Origin: Spirochaetia bacterium
Lineage (GTDB): Bacteria; Spirochaetota; Spirochaetia; Treponematales; Treponemataceae
Length of the DNA stretch: 64,000 bases
Assembly: GCA_900767955.1 (NCBI GenBank)
Contig: CAAGBC010000030.1
Coordinates: 62,001-126,000, forward strand
Direction: 5' to 3'
Position numbers and translations under genes: made by a program. Below, in pieces: positions 44,817 through 53,620 of this stretch. Position 1 is the first letter of the stretch; each line of letters starts with the position of its first letter. A model generated the notes under the pieces. It saw only the letters and a program-made list of their open reading frames with translations. It did no database searches and had not been told where the DNA came from.

Positions 44817-45593
44817 ATGAATCCATTGTTAATTATTATATTTCCATTTATTGGAACAGTTTTAGGTGCATGTGGTGTTTTTTTTCTGAAGTCCGAATTA
44901 AAGCCTAATATTCAGAAGTTTTTTTTAGGATTTGCATCAGGTGTTATGATTGCAGCTTCTGTATGGTCTTTGATTATTCCTTCAATTAATCAGTGCGAAT
45001 CAATGGGAAAGTTTGCATTTATTCCTGCTGTAGTTGGAATTGCTTTAGGAATGTTATTCCTTTTATTGCTTGATAAAATTATTCCTCATCTTCACTTAAA
45101 TTCAGATGAACCGGAAGGACCTGCTTCAAAATTAAAAAAGACTACAATGTTAGTTCTTGCAGTAACTTTACATAATATCCCAGAAGGAATGGCTGTTGGC
45201 GTTGTCGTTGCAGGTTTTATGACAGGAACATCTGGTGTTACTGCTGCCAGTGCTATTGCTTTGGCTATAGGAATTGCAATTCAAAATTTTCCAGAAGGTG
45301 CTATAATTTCTTTACCATTAAAAAGTGAAGGTTCTTCAAAAGGAAAAGCATTTTTGTATGGAATGCTATCAGGAATTGTAGAACCAATTGCCGCAATAAT
45401 AACAATTGTATTATCTAGTTTTATTGTTCCTGTGTTGCCATATCTTTTATCTTTTGCAGCAGGAGCTATGATTTATGTTGTTGTTGAAGAATTAATTCCT
45501 GAATCATCTCAAGGCTCACATTCCAATATTGGAACAATTGGTTTTGGCATTGGTTTTATTATAATGATGATATTAGATGTTGCTTTAGGTTAA
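44817..45593 (+). CDS. ZIP-family metal transporter (ZupT-like)
   Basis: 258 residues, about eight membrane segments. The ZIP signature in segment IV is TLHNIPEGMAVGV and in segment V IQNFPEGAIISLP; both carry the metal-binding H/N-x-P-E-G. A variable loop after segment III has HLHLNSDEPEG. It imports zinc, iron or manganese across the inner membrane. It has no clear ribosome-binding site. Palindromes upstream may be a metal-responsive operator, by inference only. It converges on the next gene with 3 bp between. Confidence 0.9.
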   Translation: MNPLLIIIFPFIGTVLGACGVFFLKSELKPNIQKFFLGFASGVMIAASVWSLIIPSINQCESMGKFAFIPAVVGIALGMLFLLLLDKIIPHLHLNSDEPEGPASKLKKTTMLVLAVTLHNIPEGMAVGVVVAGFMTGTSGVTAASAIALAIGIAIQNFPEGAIISLPLKSEGSSKGKAFLYGMLSGIVEPIAAIITIVLSSFIVPVLPYLLSFAAGAMIYVVVEELIPESSQGSHSNIGTIGFGIGFIIMMILDVALG

Positions 45594-45596
45594 TTT

Positions 45597-46442
45597 TTAC
45601 TGAAGAACAATATCTTGGCAAAGTAAACTTATATCTTTGTGGGAATAATCTTGATTTTTTGCAATAGATAAAATTTCTTCATCAGTATATTTTGAGCTAG
45701 GATATAAAATTACAACTGATTTATCATTTGCTTGTAGAAAATTACTTTTTCCAAAATCTGTATATCTTGTGGCTCCAATGGAAATCAATATTTGTGAAGG
45801 CTTTTCTTTATTAGCTAAATATGAATTTAAATTTTCTGTTGGACCTTCATCTTTTTGATTATTTAATTTTTCTATAATCCAATCAATTAATTTTTTGTAT
45901 ATGTAACTATAATCTTTTATAAATGAAGTTTCTCCGTAATTGTAAATATTGTTATTGCGTATCAAAAAGCAAGAAATTTTATAATCGTTGATAATTCCGT
46001 TTTCTGAAAAATTATCTAGTTGTATTAAATTATCTGAAATTCCTTTTGAAGAATTTCCCCAGTTTTTTTTCTGGCTAATTTTTTTAGCACCGTCTTTACG
46101 GATTGAACAATCATTTGAAGCGGCAAATGCTATTGGATGTATATTTTCTATTTTGTTATTATTCCAGGTAACATTGCAAATGATAGCACATTCTGGTTCT
46201 ATTTGAAGATTTTCTTCGTTTTTTGGAAATATTATTTTTTTGCTGTCAAAGGGAAATGTTAAAAGAAAAGTTGGAGTAGAATCATTTTTTATAGGCAAAT
46301 ATGTTGGAAAAATTGCTTTTGGAGCATTTTCATCTTTTGTTGCTATATTTGTAAAATCTTTTGCTTCTCCAGCTTGTTCAAGGTGTCCTGTAAAATTTCC
46401 TGCAACACCGAATGTTGCCATTTGTCTTAAATCGTAATTCAT
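45597..46442 (-). CDS. Conserved cytoplasmic protein, probable DUF5718
   Basis: 281 residues without a signal peptide. The opening motif FGVAGNFTGHLEQAGEAKDF is what I remember of DUF5718 family proteins, related to the fumarylacetoacetase-like fold; IHPIAFAASNDCSIRKDGA and IGATRYTDFGKSNFLQA look like conserved active-site-type segments. Its substrate is unknown. It stands alone on the minus strand between two plus-strand genes. Confidence 0.6.
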   Translation of the reverse strand: MNYDLRQMATFGVAGNFTGHLEQAGEAKDFTNIATKDENAPKAIFPTYLPIKNDSTPTFLLTFPFDSKKIIFPKNEENLQIEPECAIICNVTWNNNKIENIHPIAFAASNDCSIRKDGAKKISQKKNWGNSSKGISDNLIQLDNFSENGIINDYKISCFLIRNNNIYNYGETSFIKDYSYIYKKLIDWIIEKLNNQKDEGPTENLNSYLANKEKPSQILISIGATRYTDFGKSNFLQANDKSVVILYPSSKYTDEEILSIAKNQDYSHKDISLLCQDIVLQ

Positions 46443-46536
46443 AAATTGATATTAAAATAAAACAGATTTTTTCACAAGCAAAATAAAAATTCATATTTTT
46501 TAATCAGTAAAATATGGTATTCAAAATTTATCGACA

Positions 46537-46565
46537 TTGACACCAAAAAAAAATGCATATAGACT
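46537..46565 (+). promoter_or_regulatory. Probable sigma-70 promoter
   Basis: Perfect TTGACA at 46537-46542, a 17-bp spacer and TAGACT at 46560-46565, 46 bp before the lipoprotein ATG (46612). A TATAGA at 46558 is a possible alternative -10. Confidence 0.5.
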
Positions 46566-46611
46566 AAAAAAATATTTGAGTTTTAATTTTTTTTTATTTA
46601 CAAGGAATTTT

Positions 46612-48723
46612 ATGAAAATTTTAAAAAGTTTATTAAATAAAATTTGTTTAACACTTGCGATTGGTTTGTTTTTTATAGGTTGTTCAGATTTGTCTTTAGA
46701 AAAAAATTGGACAGTTTTAAATGGTACAGGTAAACTTGTTATTTCCACAAATTTTTCTGATACAAAAACTAGAACAGTTTTGCCAACACCTTTTTCCACT
46801 GAAGTATTAGGATATAAATGGGTTTTGTATGCTCAGTCAAGTAGTTCAACAGAACAAATTGAAGTAAAGGCCTGGGAAGATACAAAAGACGAAAATAATA
46901 TTTCTATTTTAGCATATAACAATATGTTGAATGATGATTATATATTGGTAGATGTTGGTTCTTATACATTTACTTTAATTGTTTATAATGGTGATAACAA
47001 AAAAGTTCTTGAAGGTTCTGAAGAATTTACCATTAATCCAAGTCAAAATAATAAACTTGAATTTAATATGAAAGAAGCTACTGGTTCAGATGTGGCTGAT
47101 GGTTCTATTGTGTTTAAATTAAAATGGAATGAATTAGGTGTTGTAGATAAAGTTCAAGCTAATTTATTAAAATCTGATGGTTCTAATTTAGAAAATGAAA
47201 GTTTTAAAAATGTTGATTTAACAGTATTTTCTGCTTCAGATAAAACTTATGAATATGTTGAATTTAAAACTGCTGATAATTCCAATTTGTCTAGTGGATA
47301 TTACATACTAAAACTTGAATTACAGCAAAATGTAGGAGACGAATCAGCAGCAGATTATAAAATTATAAACACATATACTTGTCTTGTTTATGTTGCCCCA
47401 GGATTATGTAGTGAAGGTGAATTTATATTAGAAAATCTTGCTAAATTATATACAATTTCTTATGAATTAAACTCTGGTGAATTTGACACTAACACAACAA
47501 TTGTTAGTTCGTACAACAAATATACTAGTTTTGAATTACCAACTCCTACTAGATTTGGCTATGCTTTTACAGGTTGGTATACTAATGAACAATTATTGCC
47601 TAATAGTAAAGTTGAAAATACTTCAAATTATAAAATTTCTTCTGATGTGACTCTTTACGCAAGTTGGATTGAACTTGGCTCTGTCCCAGAATATCCAATT
47701 AATGATTGGTACATTTTAATGGCTTATGTAGAATCAAAGTCTGGATATGAATCTGTTGATGCATATATAACAGGAACATTGAATGCATATCAGAGGCTTC
47801 CATTGTATTGTTCTGTAAAAATAATTGCTGTTAATTCTGCTACTTTTTTAAGACAAGTAAATTTTGCAAATTCAATGATAAATAATATATATTCTTTAAC
47901 TCTTGAAGGTATTACTTTAGATGGAAACAATATTGAAAGTGTATCACCTTTGATAGAGTCTTCTGCAAATCTTATATTAAATAATTGTACATTACAAAAT
48001 AATAAAACCTCTGGTAATGGTGGTGCGGTGTATGTTGGTGATGGATGTACATTTGAAATGACAAACAGCATTATTTGGAATAATACAGCAGCAAAAGGTG
48101 CTGGCGTTTATGTAGCAAGCAATGGAATCTTTAATATGAATAATGGAACAATATCTGATAACTTTGCAACATCTAGTAGTGACGCTTCATTAGGTGGTGG
48201 TGTGTATGTGGGTGCAAACGGTACATTCAATATGAAAGATGGTTCTATTATTAATAATTCTGTAAATTATACAGGAACTAACTTAATGGGTGGCGGTGCA
48301 GGAGTAGCTGTAGATTTTCAAACAACTTCTAGTGGCTTATTTAATATGACTGGTGGCAAAATTGAAGGTAATAAAACAATAGGGAATAAAGATTACGGAA
48401 GTGGTGTATTTGTAAATGGTTCGACACAGGAATTTTTGGGAATTTTTAAGATTTCGGGTAATGCAGTGGTTGTCTCTGATAATGATGTTTATCTTAATTA
48501 TGTTGCAAAAATTACAGTAACAGGTGCGCTTACAGGAACAACACCTGTTGCAACAATTACTCCATCTTCTTATACAGAACAAAAACAAGTTATTCAGGTT
48601 GAAGGCGTTGCATTTGATTCTGTAATAAGAAAGTTTTCAGTAACTCCAAAATTAAATGAAAATGACCAATATGAAAATTGGATTATAAATGAAATTGGAC
48701 AAATTGTAGTAATTAGTGAATGA
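46612..48723 (+). CDS. Lipoprotein with InlB-type repeat and beta-helix
   Basis: About 703 residues. The lipoprotein signal ends in the lipobox LFFIGC. One Listeria-Bacteroides (InlB-B/Flg_new) repeat sits near 285-350, with the marks ELNSGEFDTN, FGYAFTGWYTNEQL and VTLYASW. From about 440 to 620 short repeats such as GGAVYVGDGCTFEMTNS and GGGVYVGANGTFNMKDG build a right-handed beta-helix, as in surface adhesins and polymorphic proteins. I start at the ATG at 46612, which has AAGGA 6 nt upstream and the signal peptide; an earlier in-frame opening is not needed. Likely surface-exposed. Confidence 0.78.
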   Translation: MKILKSLLNKICLTLAIGLFFIGCSDLSLEKNWTVLNGTGKLVISTNFSDTKTRTVLPTPFSTEVLGYKWVLYAQSSSSTEQIEVKAWEDTKDENNISILAYNNMLNDDYILVDVGSYTFTLIVYNGDNKKVLEGSEEFTINPSQNNKLEFNMKEATGSDVADGSIVFKLKWNELGVVDKVQANLLKSDGSNLENESFKNVDLTVFSASDKTYEYVEFKTADNSNLSSGYYILKLELQQNVGDESAADYKIINTYTCLVYVAPGLCSEGEFILENLAKLYTISYELNSGEFDTNTTIVSSYNKYTSFELPTPTRFGYAFTGWYTNEQLLPNSKVENTSNYKISSDVTLYASWIELGSVPEYPINDWYILMAYVESKSGYESVDAYITGTLNAYQRLPLYCSVKIIAVNSATFLRQVNFANSMINNIYSLTLEGITLDGNNIESVSPLIESSANLILNNCTLQNNKTSGNGGAVYVGDGCTFEMTNSIIWNNTAAKGAGVYVASNGIFNMNNGTISDNFATSSSDASLGGGVYVGANGTFNMKDGSIINNSVNYTGTNLMGGGAGVAVDFQTTSSGLFNMTGGKIEGNKTIGNKDYGSGVFVNGSTQEFLGIFKISGNAVVVSDNDVYLNYVAKITVTGALTGTTPVATITPSSYTEQKQVIQVEGVAFDSVIRKFSVTPKLNENDQYENWIINEIGQIVVISE

Positions 48724-48810
48724 TTAAAAGTTAAAACATTTTATAAGAGTTTTACATAAAGATTTGATTGCTATTATTATGACAAATCTATAGTAGTAAA
48801 CTTTTGTTAT

Positions 48811-48933
48811 AAAAGGATGAGCAATAAGTATTAATTTTAGTGTCATTCCCAACTAGATTTGGAATCTTATCACTAAATATAGAGTAGATGCTGAATCTCG
48901 TTCAGCATGACAGAACTTATTGGTCATCCTTTT
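48811..48933. repeat. Interspersed repeat-like element with 19-bp inverted ends
   Basis: AAAAGGATGAGCAATAAGT (48811-48829) and its inverse at 48915-48933 differ at one position. Inside are a second inverted pair (GTCAT at 48842, ATGAC at 48907) and a small hairpin ATGCTGAA/TTCAGCAT. It fills the gap between two convergent genes and may serve as a bidirectional terminator. The sequence type (GTCATTCCC ... TTCAGCATGAC) resembles dispersed repeats seen in several bacterial genomes; I cannot count copies here. Confidence 0.6.
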
Positions 48934-48938
48934 TTTGT

Positions 48939-49988
48939 TTAATTAAAAGTATGTTTCCAATATATCGGAAAAGAAAATCCCATGTGACTTTGTTCATTTG
49001 GCATTGCAGAAATTGTGAATTCTGGACCAATTGAAATGTCATTATTATTTATTGTAAAAATCAATCTTGGATATATAAATAATACATTTTGGCTTTCTGT
49101 AAATTCTGTTGCATCAGAAGCGTTGTATAATACGCCTAGTTTTACTTGAATTGTTGGAATAGGGTAATAAATTCCAGTAAATCCAGCATACAAAGGTGCT
49201 GTTTGCGTATCTACATTATATCCAAATTCAAAGTCAGCTGAAATATTAAAATATTTTAGTGCAATATTCGTTGTTGAATCAAAATAGTGTGTTGCTGGCG
49301 TTTCTCCGTTTATACCAGTTCCATTAAAAGTGTATCCAACCATCCAAGTAAAAGCTTTTGATGGATTTCCACTAATGTAATTTCCTATGGAAAATTCATT
49401 GCTTAAATTGGTATAAATTGTGGTTCCTGCATTAATTCCATAGTCGCTTTCATAAATTATTCCAAAATTGGTTTTTAAAAAATTATCCTCGGTGAACATA
49501 TCAGTTTGAATTGGATAATTCATTCCGAAGGTAAATCCTGCAACATCTTTTAATGCTGTACAAATATATGTTGCGCCACTTTTTCCGTATCGTCCGTCTG
49601 GTAATGCATCTTCATAAGCATTCATGTATGTACCTGGAACCATTTCGTAATATTGTGTTCCAAATACAAATTCTGAATGCTCAAAAGGTGTCCAACCAAC
49701 ATTTCCGTGGGTTCTGTCTGGCATTATTTCAACTTGTCCAGATTCCCAGTTGTTTGATGAAATGAAATTCAAACCAATTCGTCCTTCCACCCAAAAGTTA
49801 TCAAAATAAACTAGAGCTTTTGCTTCATTAAAAAATCCTCCGAATGATGTTTTTGCATCTTTTGTAGGATTTTTGGAAGCAACATTGATTTGGATTTTGT
49901 TGTAAATCTCATTTTGTTGAGAAAACATAAACAATGAAGAACTTACAAACAACATTAACATTTTTAACATAATACTTTTTTTTATCAT
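48939..49988 (-). CDS. Exported outer-membrane barrel-like protein
   Basis: 349 residues. Signal peptide (KMLMLFVSSSLFMFSQ). The mature part has long amphipathic beta strands rich in Gly, Asn, Tyr and Phe (VYFDNFWVEGRIGLNF, FTFGMNYPIQTDMF) and ends FPIYWKHTFN, with an aromatic residue near the end as in barrel proteins. Start at the ATG at 49988 with GGGAG 5 nt upstream; an upstream in-frame opening is leader sequence. A strong hairpin (50008-50028) precedes the ribosome-binding site, which suggests a stable transcript. Confidence 0.68.
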   Translation of the reverse strand: MIKKSIMLKMLMLFVSSSLFMFSQQNEIYNKIQINVASKNPTKDAKTSFGGFFNEAKALVYFDNFWVEGRIGLNFISSNNWESGQVEIMPDRTHGNVGWTPFEHSEFVFGTQYYEMVPGTYMNAYEDALPDGRYGKSGATYICTALKDVAGFTFGMNYPIQTDMFTEDNFLKTNFGIIYESDYGINAGTTIYTNLSNEFSIGNYISGNPSKAFTWMVGYTFNGTGINGETPATHYFDSTTNIALKYFNISADFEFGYNVDTQTAPLYAGFTGIYYPIPTIQVKLGVLYNASDATEFTESQNVLFIYPRLIFTINNNDISIGPEFTISAMPNEQSHMGFSFPIYWKHTFN

Positions 49989-50007
49989 TTTTTCTCCCTT
50001 AAATAAT

Positions 50008-50028
50008 AAAGTTTGTGTTGCAAACTTT
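50008..50028 (-). promoter_or_regulatory. 5'-leader stem-loop of the barrel-like gene
   Basis: On the minus strand AAAGTTTG, loop CAACA, CAAACTTT: eight perfect pairs, ending 9 nt before the GGGAG of the gene at 49988. A TATACT that could be the -10 lies about 35 nt upstream (minus strand). Confidence 0.5.
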
Positions 50029-50145
50029 AAGTTCAAAGCTTTTTGTTTTTATTGAGTATACTCATTTTTGAATGTAATTATTGAATTTGTGATTTTCAAG
50101 AAAATTGTGAATTTATTTGCATTTTGAAAAGGGCAAAGGATTGTA

Positions 50146-50270
50146 GGGGCAGCGAAGCTGTTCTTGCTGGGTGAGTGTAGTCGAACACGGCAAGAATGGA
50201 ACCCCGAAAAGCCTGGTTTTTAATTTGTTTGGTTGCAAAGCCAAGGCGATGCAATTAAACAAATTAAAAA
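50146..50270. repeat. Structured, GC-richer intergenic element
   Basis: The gap 49989-50428 has no gene. It holds GGGG (50146-50149) pairing with CCCC (50202-50205), enclosing CAGC-GAA-GCTG and TTCTTGC ... GCAAGAA (50161-50196, with an inner GTGT/ACAC). A 14-bp hairpin follows: 50217-50230 with 50257-50270. It is more GC-rich than its surroundings. It looks like a dispersed structured repeat; a regulatory RNA is possible. Confidence 0.5.
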
Positions 50271-50369
50271 TGACCCAAAATAAGGAAAATATTTATATAA
50301 TTTGCATATTTATAGAAGATACTAGTATTTTTATTGAAAGTATTGTAAACTATTGTATTAATTGAAAAT

Positions 50370-50384
50370 GTTTGTGTCACAAAC
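50370..50384 (+). promoter_or_regulatory. Palindrome in the ileS promoter/leader
   Basis: GTTTGTG-T-CACAAAC, a perfect 7-bp inverted repeat, 45 bp before the ileS ATG. TTGAAA at 50334-50339 and TATTAA at 50356-50361 are a weak promoter just upstream, so the palindrome would be at the 5' end of the transcript. Confidence 0.4.
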
Positions 50385-50428
50385 TGATTTGTACTTTTGT
50401 ACGAAAATATTATTTTTGTGGTTATTAT

Positions 50429-53400
50429 ATGTATAAGAGCGTTGATCCTAAAACTGATTTTCCAAAACAAGAAGAAAGTGTGTTAAAATATTGGGAAGAA
50501 AACGATATTTTTAAAAAGTCTGTTTCTCAGCGTGAAGGTGCTGAAGAATTTGTTTTTTATGATGGACCTCCATTTGCTACAGGTCTTCCACATTTTGGTC
50601 ATTTTATTCCATCAACAATTAAAGATATTATTCCTCGTTATCAAACAATGAAAGGGAAGAAAGTTGAACGCCGTTTTGGTTGGGATTGTCATGGTCTTCC
50701 TGTTGAAAACTTAATCGAAAAAGAATTAGGCTTAAATTCTAAACATGAAATTGAAGAATTTGGTATAGAAAAATTTAACGAAGCTTGTCGTGATTCTGTT
50801 TTAAGATATACTTCTGAATGGCAAAAAACAATTACTAGAATGGGGCGTTGGGTTGATTTTGAACACGACTACAAAACAATGAACCCAGAATTTATGGAAA
50901 GTATTTGGTGGGTTGCTAAATCTTTGTGGGATAAGGGATTAATTTACGAAGGTCAGTATATTCTTCCTTATTGTCCTAGATGTTCTACTGTTTTATCTAC
51001 ACATGAATTGGCTCAAGGTTATAAAGATGTAAATGACCCAGCAGTTACTATTCGTTTTAAAATTACAAAAGCTCCTGCAAAAATTGATGATGCAGATATG
51101 GCAAATGGAAAAACTTTCTTCCTTGCATGGACTACAACTCCTTGGACTTTGCCTTCTAATCTTGGTTTGTGTATGGGACCAGAAGTTGATTATGTAAAAA
51201 TCTTAGATAAAGCTAGTGGCGATTATTACATTTTAGCTCAGGCTCGTTTGTCTGCTTACTACAAAAATGAAGAAGATTACGAAATTATTTACACTCGCAA
51301 AGGTGCTGATTTTATTGGTGCTAAATATGAACCTTTATTCCCTTATTTTGCTGAATTAACAACAAATGAAGATGGTTCTGATGGCGCATTTAGAATGTTT
51401 AATGCTGATTATGTTTCAACAGAAGACGGAACTGGTATTGTTCATATTGCTCCAGCTTTTGGTGAAGATGATAGCAAAGTAATGAAAGATACTGGTGTTC
51501 CTTTTGTTCAGCCAATTGACGCAGAATGTAAATATACAAAAGCAGTTTCTGATTATGTTGGTCGTTTTGTAAAAGATTGTGATAAAGATATTATTGAACG
51601 CCTTAAAAAAGAAGGAAAACTTGTAAAACGCGATCAGATTTTACACTCTTATCCACATTGTTGGCGTTGTTCTTCTCCTTTGATTTACAGAGGTGTTGGT
51701 TCTTGGTTTGTTAAAGTTGCAGACCATCACGATAGACTTTTGCGTGCTAATAGCAAAATTAATTGGCAACCAGCTCATATTAAAGAAGGTCGTTTTGGAA
51801 AATGGCTTGCTGGAAGTAGAGACTGGGCTGTAAGCCGTAACCGTTATTGGGGAAATCCAATTCCAATTTGGCGTTGTGATAATCCTGACTGTAAAGATAC
51901 TGTTTGTGTTGGAAGTCGTCAGGAATTAGCTGATTTAAGCGGAACTTACCCAGAAGATTTGCATAAACAATTTGTTGATAAAATTACTTTCCCTTGTAAA
52001 AAATGTAATGGAACAATGAAACGCATTCCAGAAGTTTTTGACTGTTGGTTTGAAAGTGGTTCAATGCCTTATGCACAGCAACATTATCCTTTTGAAAATA
52101 AAGAATATTTTGAAAAGCATTTCCCTGCAAAATTTATTTCTGAAGGATTGGATCAGACTCGTGGTTGGTTCTATACATTAACAGTTTTGGCTGCTCATTT
52201 GTTTGATAAACCAGCCTTTGAAAATTGTATTGTAAACGGTATTGTTTTGGCATCTGACGGTAGAAAAATGTCAAAATCATTACGCAATTATACTGACCCT
52301 GTTGAAGCTATTGATAAATTTGGTGCAGATGCGATTCGTTTGTTCTTAATGCATTCTGCTGTTGTTAAGGCTGATGAAATTCGTTATTCAGATGAAGGCG
52401 TTAGAGATGTTCTAAAATCAATTATAATTCCTTTGTGGAATAGCTATAGTTTCTTCGTTACTTATGCAAATATTGATAAAGTTTCTCCTACTGGTCATTT
52501 ATTTGATAATGCATTGCCTTCAAATCCTCTTGACGCTTGGCTTTTGTCAATTTCTCAAAAATTAATTAGTGATGTTTCTACTGCTTTAGATAATTATGAC
52601 TTGAATAGCGCAATTGACCCTATTGTTAAATTTATTGATGAATTAAATAACTGGTATATTCGTCGTTCTCGTCGTCGTTTCTGGAAAAGTGAAAATGATT
52701 CTGATAAAACAGAAGCATACGAAGCTCTTTATATTGCGTTAAAAACTCTTTGTAAAGTTGCAGCTCCATTTATTCCTTTTATCACAGAAGAAATGTACTT
52801 AAATTTAAAAACTGATGAGGATAAAGAATCTGTTCATTTGTGTGATTATCCACAACCAAATGAAAAATGGCTTAACCCTGAACTTGAATTTAAGATGGCA
52901 ACTGTACAAAAAGCAGTTTCTATGGGACACAGTTTGCGTAATCAGTTCAACTTAAAAAATCGTCAGCCATTGGCTAGTGTTGCTTTGGTCACTAGAAATG
53001 TTGATGAAAAACGAGTTCTTTCTGAAATGGAAGATTGTATCCGTGAAGAATTAAATGTCAAAAAAGTAATTTTCCACGAAAGAGAAGATGAACTTGTTGA
53101 ATACAAAGCAAAAGCTAATTTTAAGGTTTTAGGAAAAGAACTTGGGCCTTTGATGAAAAAAGCTGCAGGCATCATTGCTGAATTAACAACAGAACAGATT
53201 GAATCAATCTTGGACGGAACAAAACTTTGTGTTGAAGTTGAAGGTAAACAAGTTGAATTAGATTCTGAAAAAGTTCTTGTTGAACGTTTTGAAAAAGATG
53301 ATTTAAAAGTTGTTAATGAAGGAACTTTGACAGTTGGTCTTGATTCAAAAATTACTGATGAATTAAAGAAAGAAGGTTATGTTCGTGATTTGATTCGTGG

Positions 53401-53620
53401 TATTCAGAATTTGCGTAAAGAATCAGGCTTTAATGTTACTGATAGAATAAAACTTTCTGTTTCTGGTGATTCTGAACTTCAAGCTGCATACGAAATGTTT
53501 GTTGATTTTATTTCAAACGAAACTTTGGCTAAAGAATCTGTTTGGACTGAAAATCTTGCAAACGGTGTAGTTGTAGAATCAGAAGATAAGAATTGGAGTA
53601 TTTCTATTGAAAAAGCTTAA
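50429..53620 (+). CDS. ileS: Isoleucyl-tRNA synthetase (eukaryote-like type)
   Basis: Charges tRNA-Ile with isoleucine and edits valine. About 1,063 residues. The class I signatures are GLPHFGHFIPSTIKD (HxGH-type) and GRKMSKSLRNY (KMSKS). RRFGWDCHGLPVE and FLAWTTTPWTLPSN (editing) are typical. The overall pattern follows the second, eukaryote-like IleS type, often less sensitive to mupirocin. I start at the ATG at 50429 (MYKSVDPKTDFPK); the preceding open frame is leader. It overlaps the next gene by 14 bp. Confidence 0.97.
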   Translation: MYKSVDPKTDFPKQEESVLKYWEENDIFKKSVSQREGAEEFVFYDGPPFATGLPHFGHFIPSTIKDIIPRYQTMKGKKVERRFGWDCHGLPVENLIEKELGLNSKHEIEEFGIEKFNEACRDSVLRYTSEWQKTITRMGRWVDFEHDYKTMNPEFMESIWWVAKSLWDKGLIYEGQYILPYCPRCSTVLSTHELAQGYKDVNDPAVTIRFKITKAPAKIDDADMANGKTFFLAWTTTPWTLPSNLGLCMGPEVDYVKILDKASGDYYILAQARLSAYYKNEEDYEIIYTRKGADFIGAKYEPLFPYFAELTTNEDGSDGAFRMFNADYVSTEDGTGIVHIAPAFGEDDSKVMKDTGVPFVQPIDAECKYTKAVSDYVGRFVKDCDKDIIERLKKEGKLVKRDQILHSYPHCWRCSSPLIYRGVGSWFVKVADHHDRLLRANSKINWQPAHIKEGRFGKWLAGSRDWAVSRNRYWGNPIPIWRCDNPDCKDTVCVGSRQELADLSGTYPEDLHKQFVDKITFPCKKCNGTMKRIPEVFDCWFESGSMPYAQQHYPFENKEYFEKHFPAKFISEGLDQTRGWFYTLTVLAAHLFDKPAFENCIVNGIVLASDGRKMSKSLRNYTDPVEAIDKFGADAIRLFLMHSAVVKADEIRYSDEGVRDVLKSIIIPLWNSYSFFVTYANIDKVSPTGHLFDNALPSNPLDAWLLSISQKLISDVSTALDNYDLNSAIDPIVKFIDELNNWYIRRSRRRFWKSENDSDKTEAYEALYIALKTLCKVAAPFIPFITEEMYLNLKTDEDKESVHLCDYPQPNEKWLNPELEFKMATVQKAVSMGHSLRNQFNLKNRQPLASVALVTRNVDEKRVLSEMEDCIREELNVKKVIFHEREDELVEYKAKANFKVLGKELGPLMKKAAGIIAELTTEQIESILDGTKLCVEVEGKQVELDSEKVLVERFEKDDLKVVNEGTLTVGLDSKITDELKKEGYVRDLIRGIQNLRKESGFNVTDRIKLSVSGDSELQAAYEMFVDFISNETLAKESVWTENLANGVVVESEDKNWSISIEKA

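Noticed and set aside
48811..48933. Insertion sequence or CRISPR
   Set aside because: Too short for a transposase, no spaced direct repeats; only inverted repeats are present.
50175..50200. tRNA-like fragment (TAGTCGAACAC region)
   Set aside because: Lacks an acceptor stem, a D arm and an anticodon arm; it is the tip of a hairpin.
50130..50280. T-box riboswitch before ileS
   Set aside because: A TGGAACCCC string is similar to a T-box core, but there is no specifier loop or terminator with a T-run in the right orientation, and T-boxes are not usual in spirochaetes.
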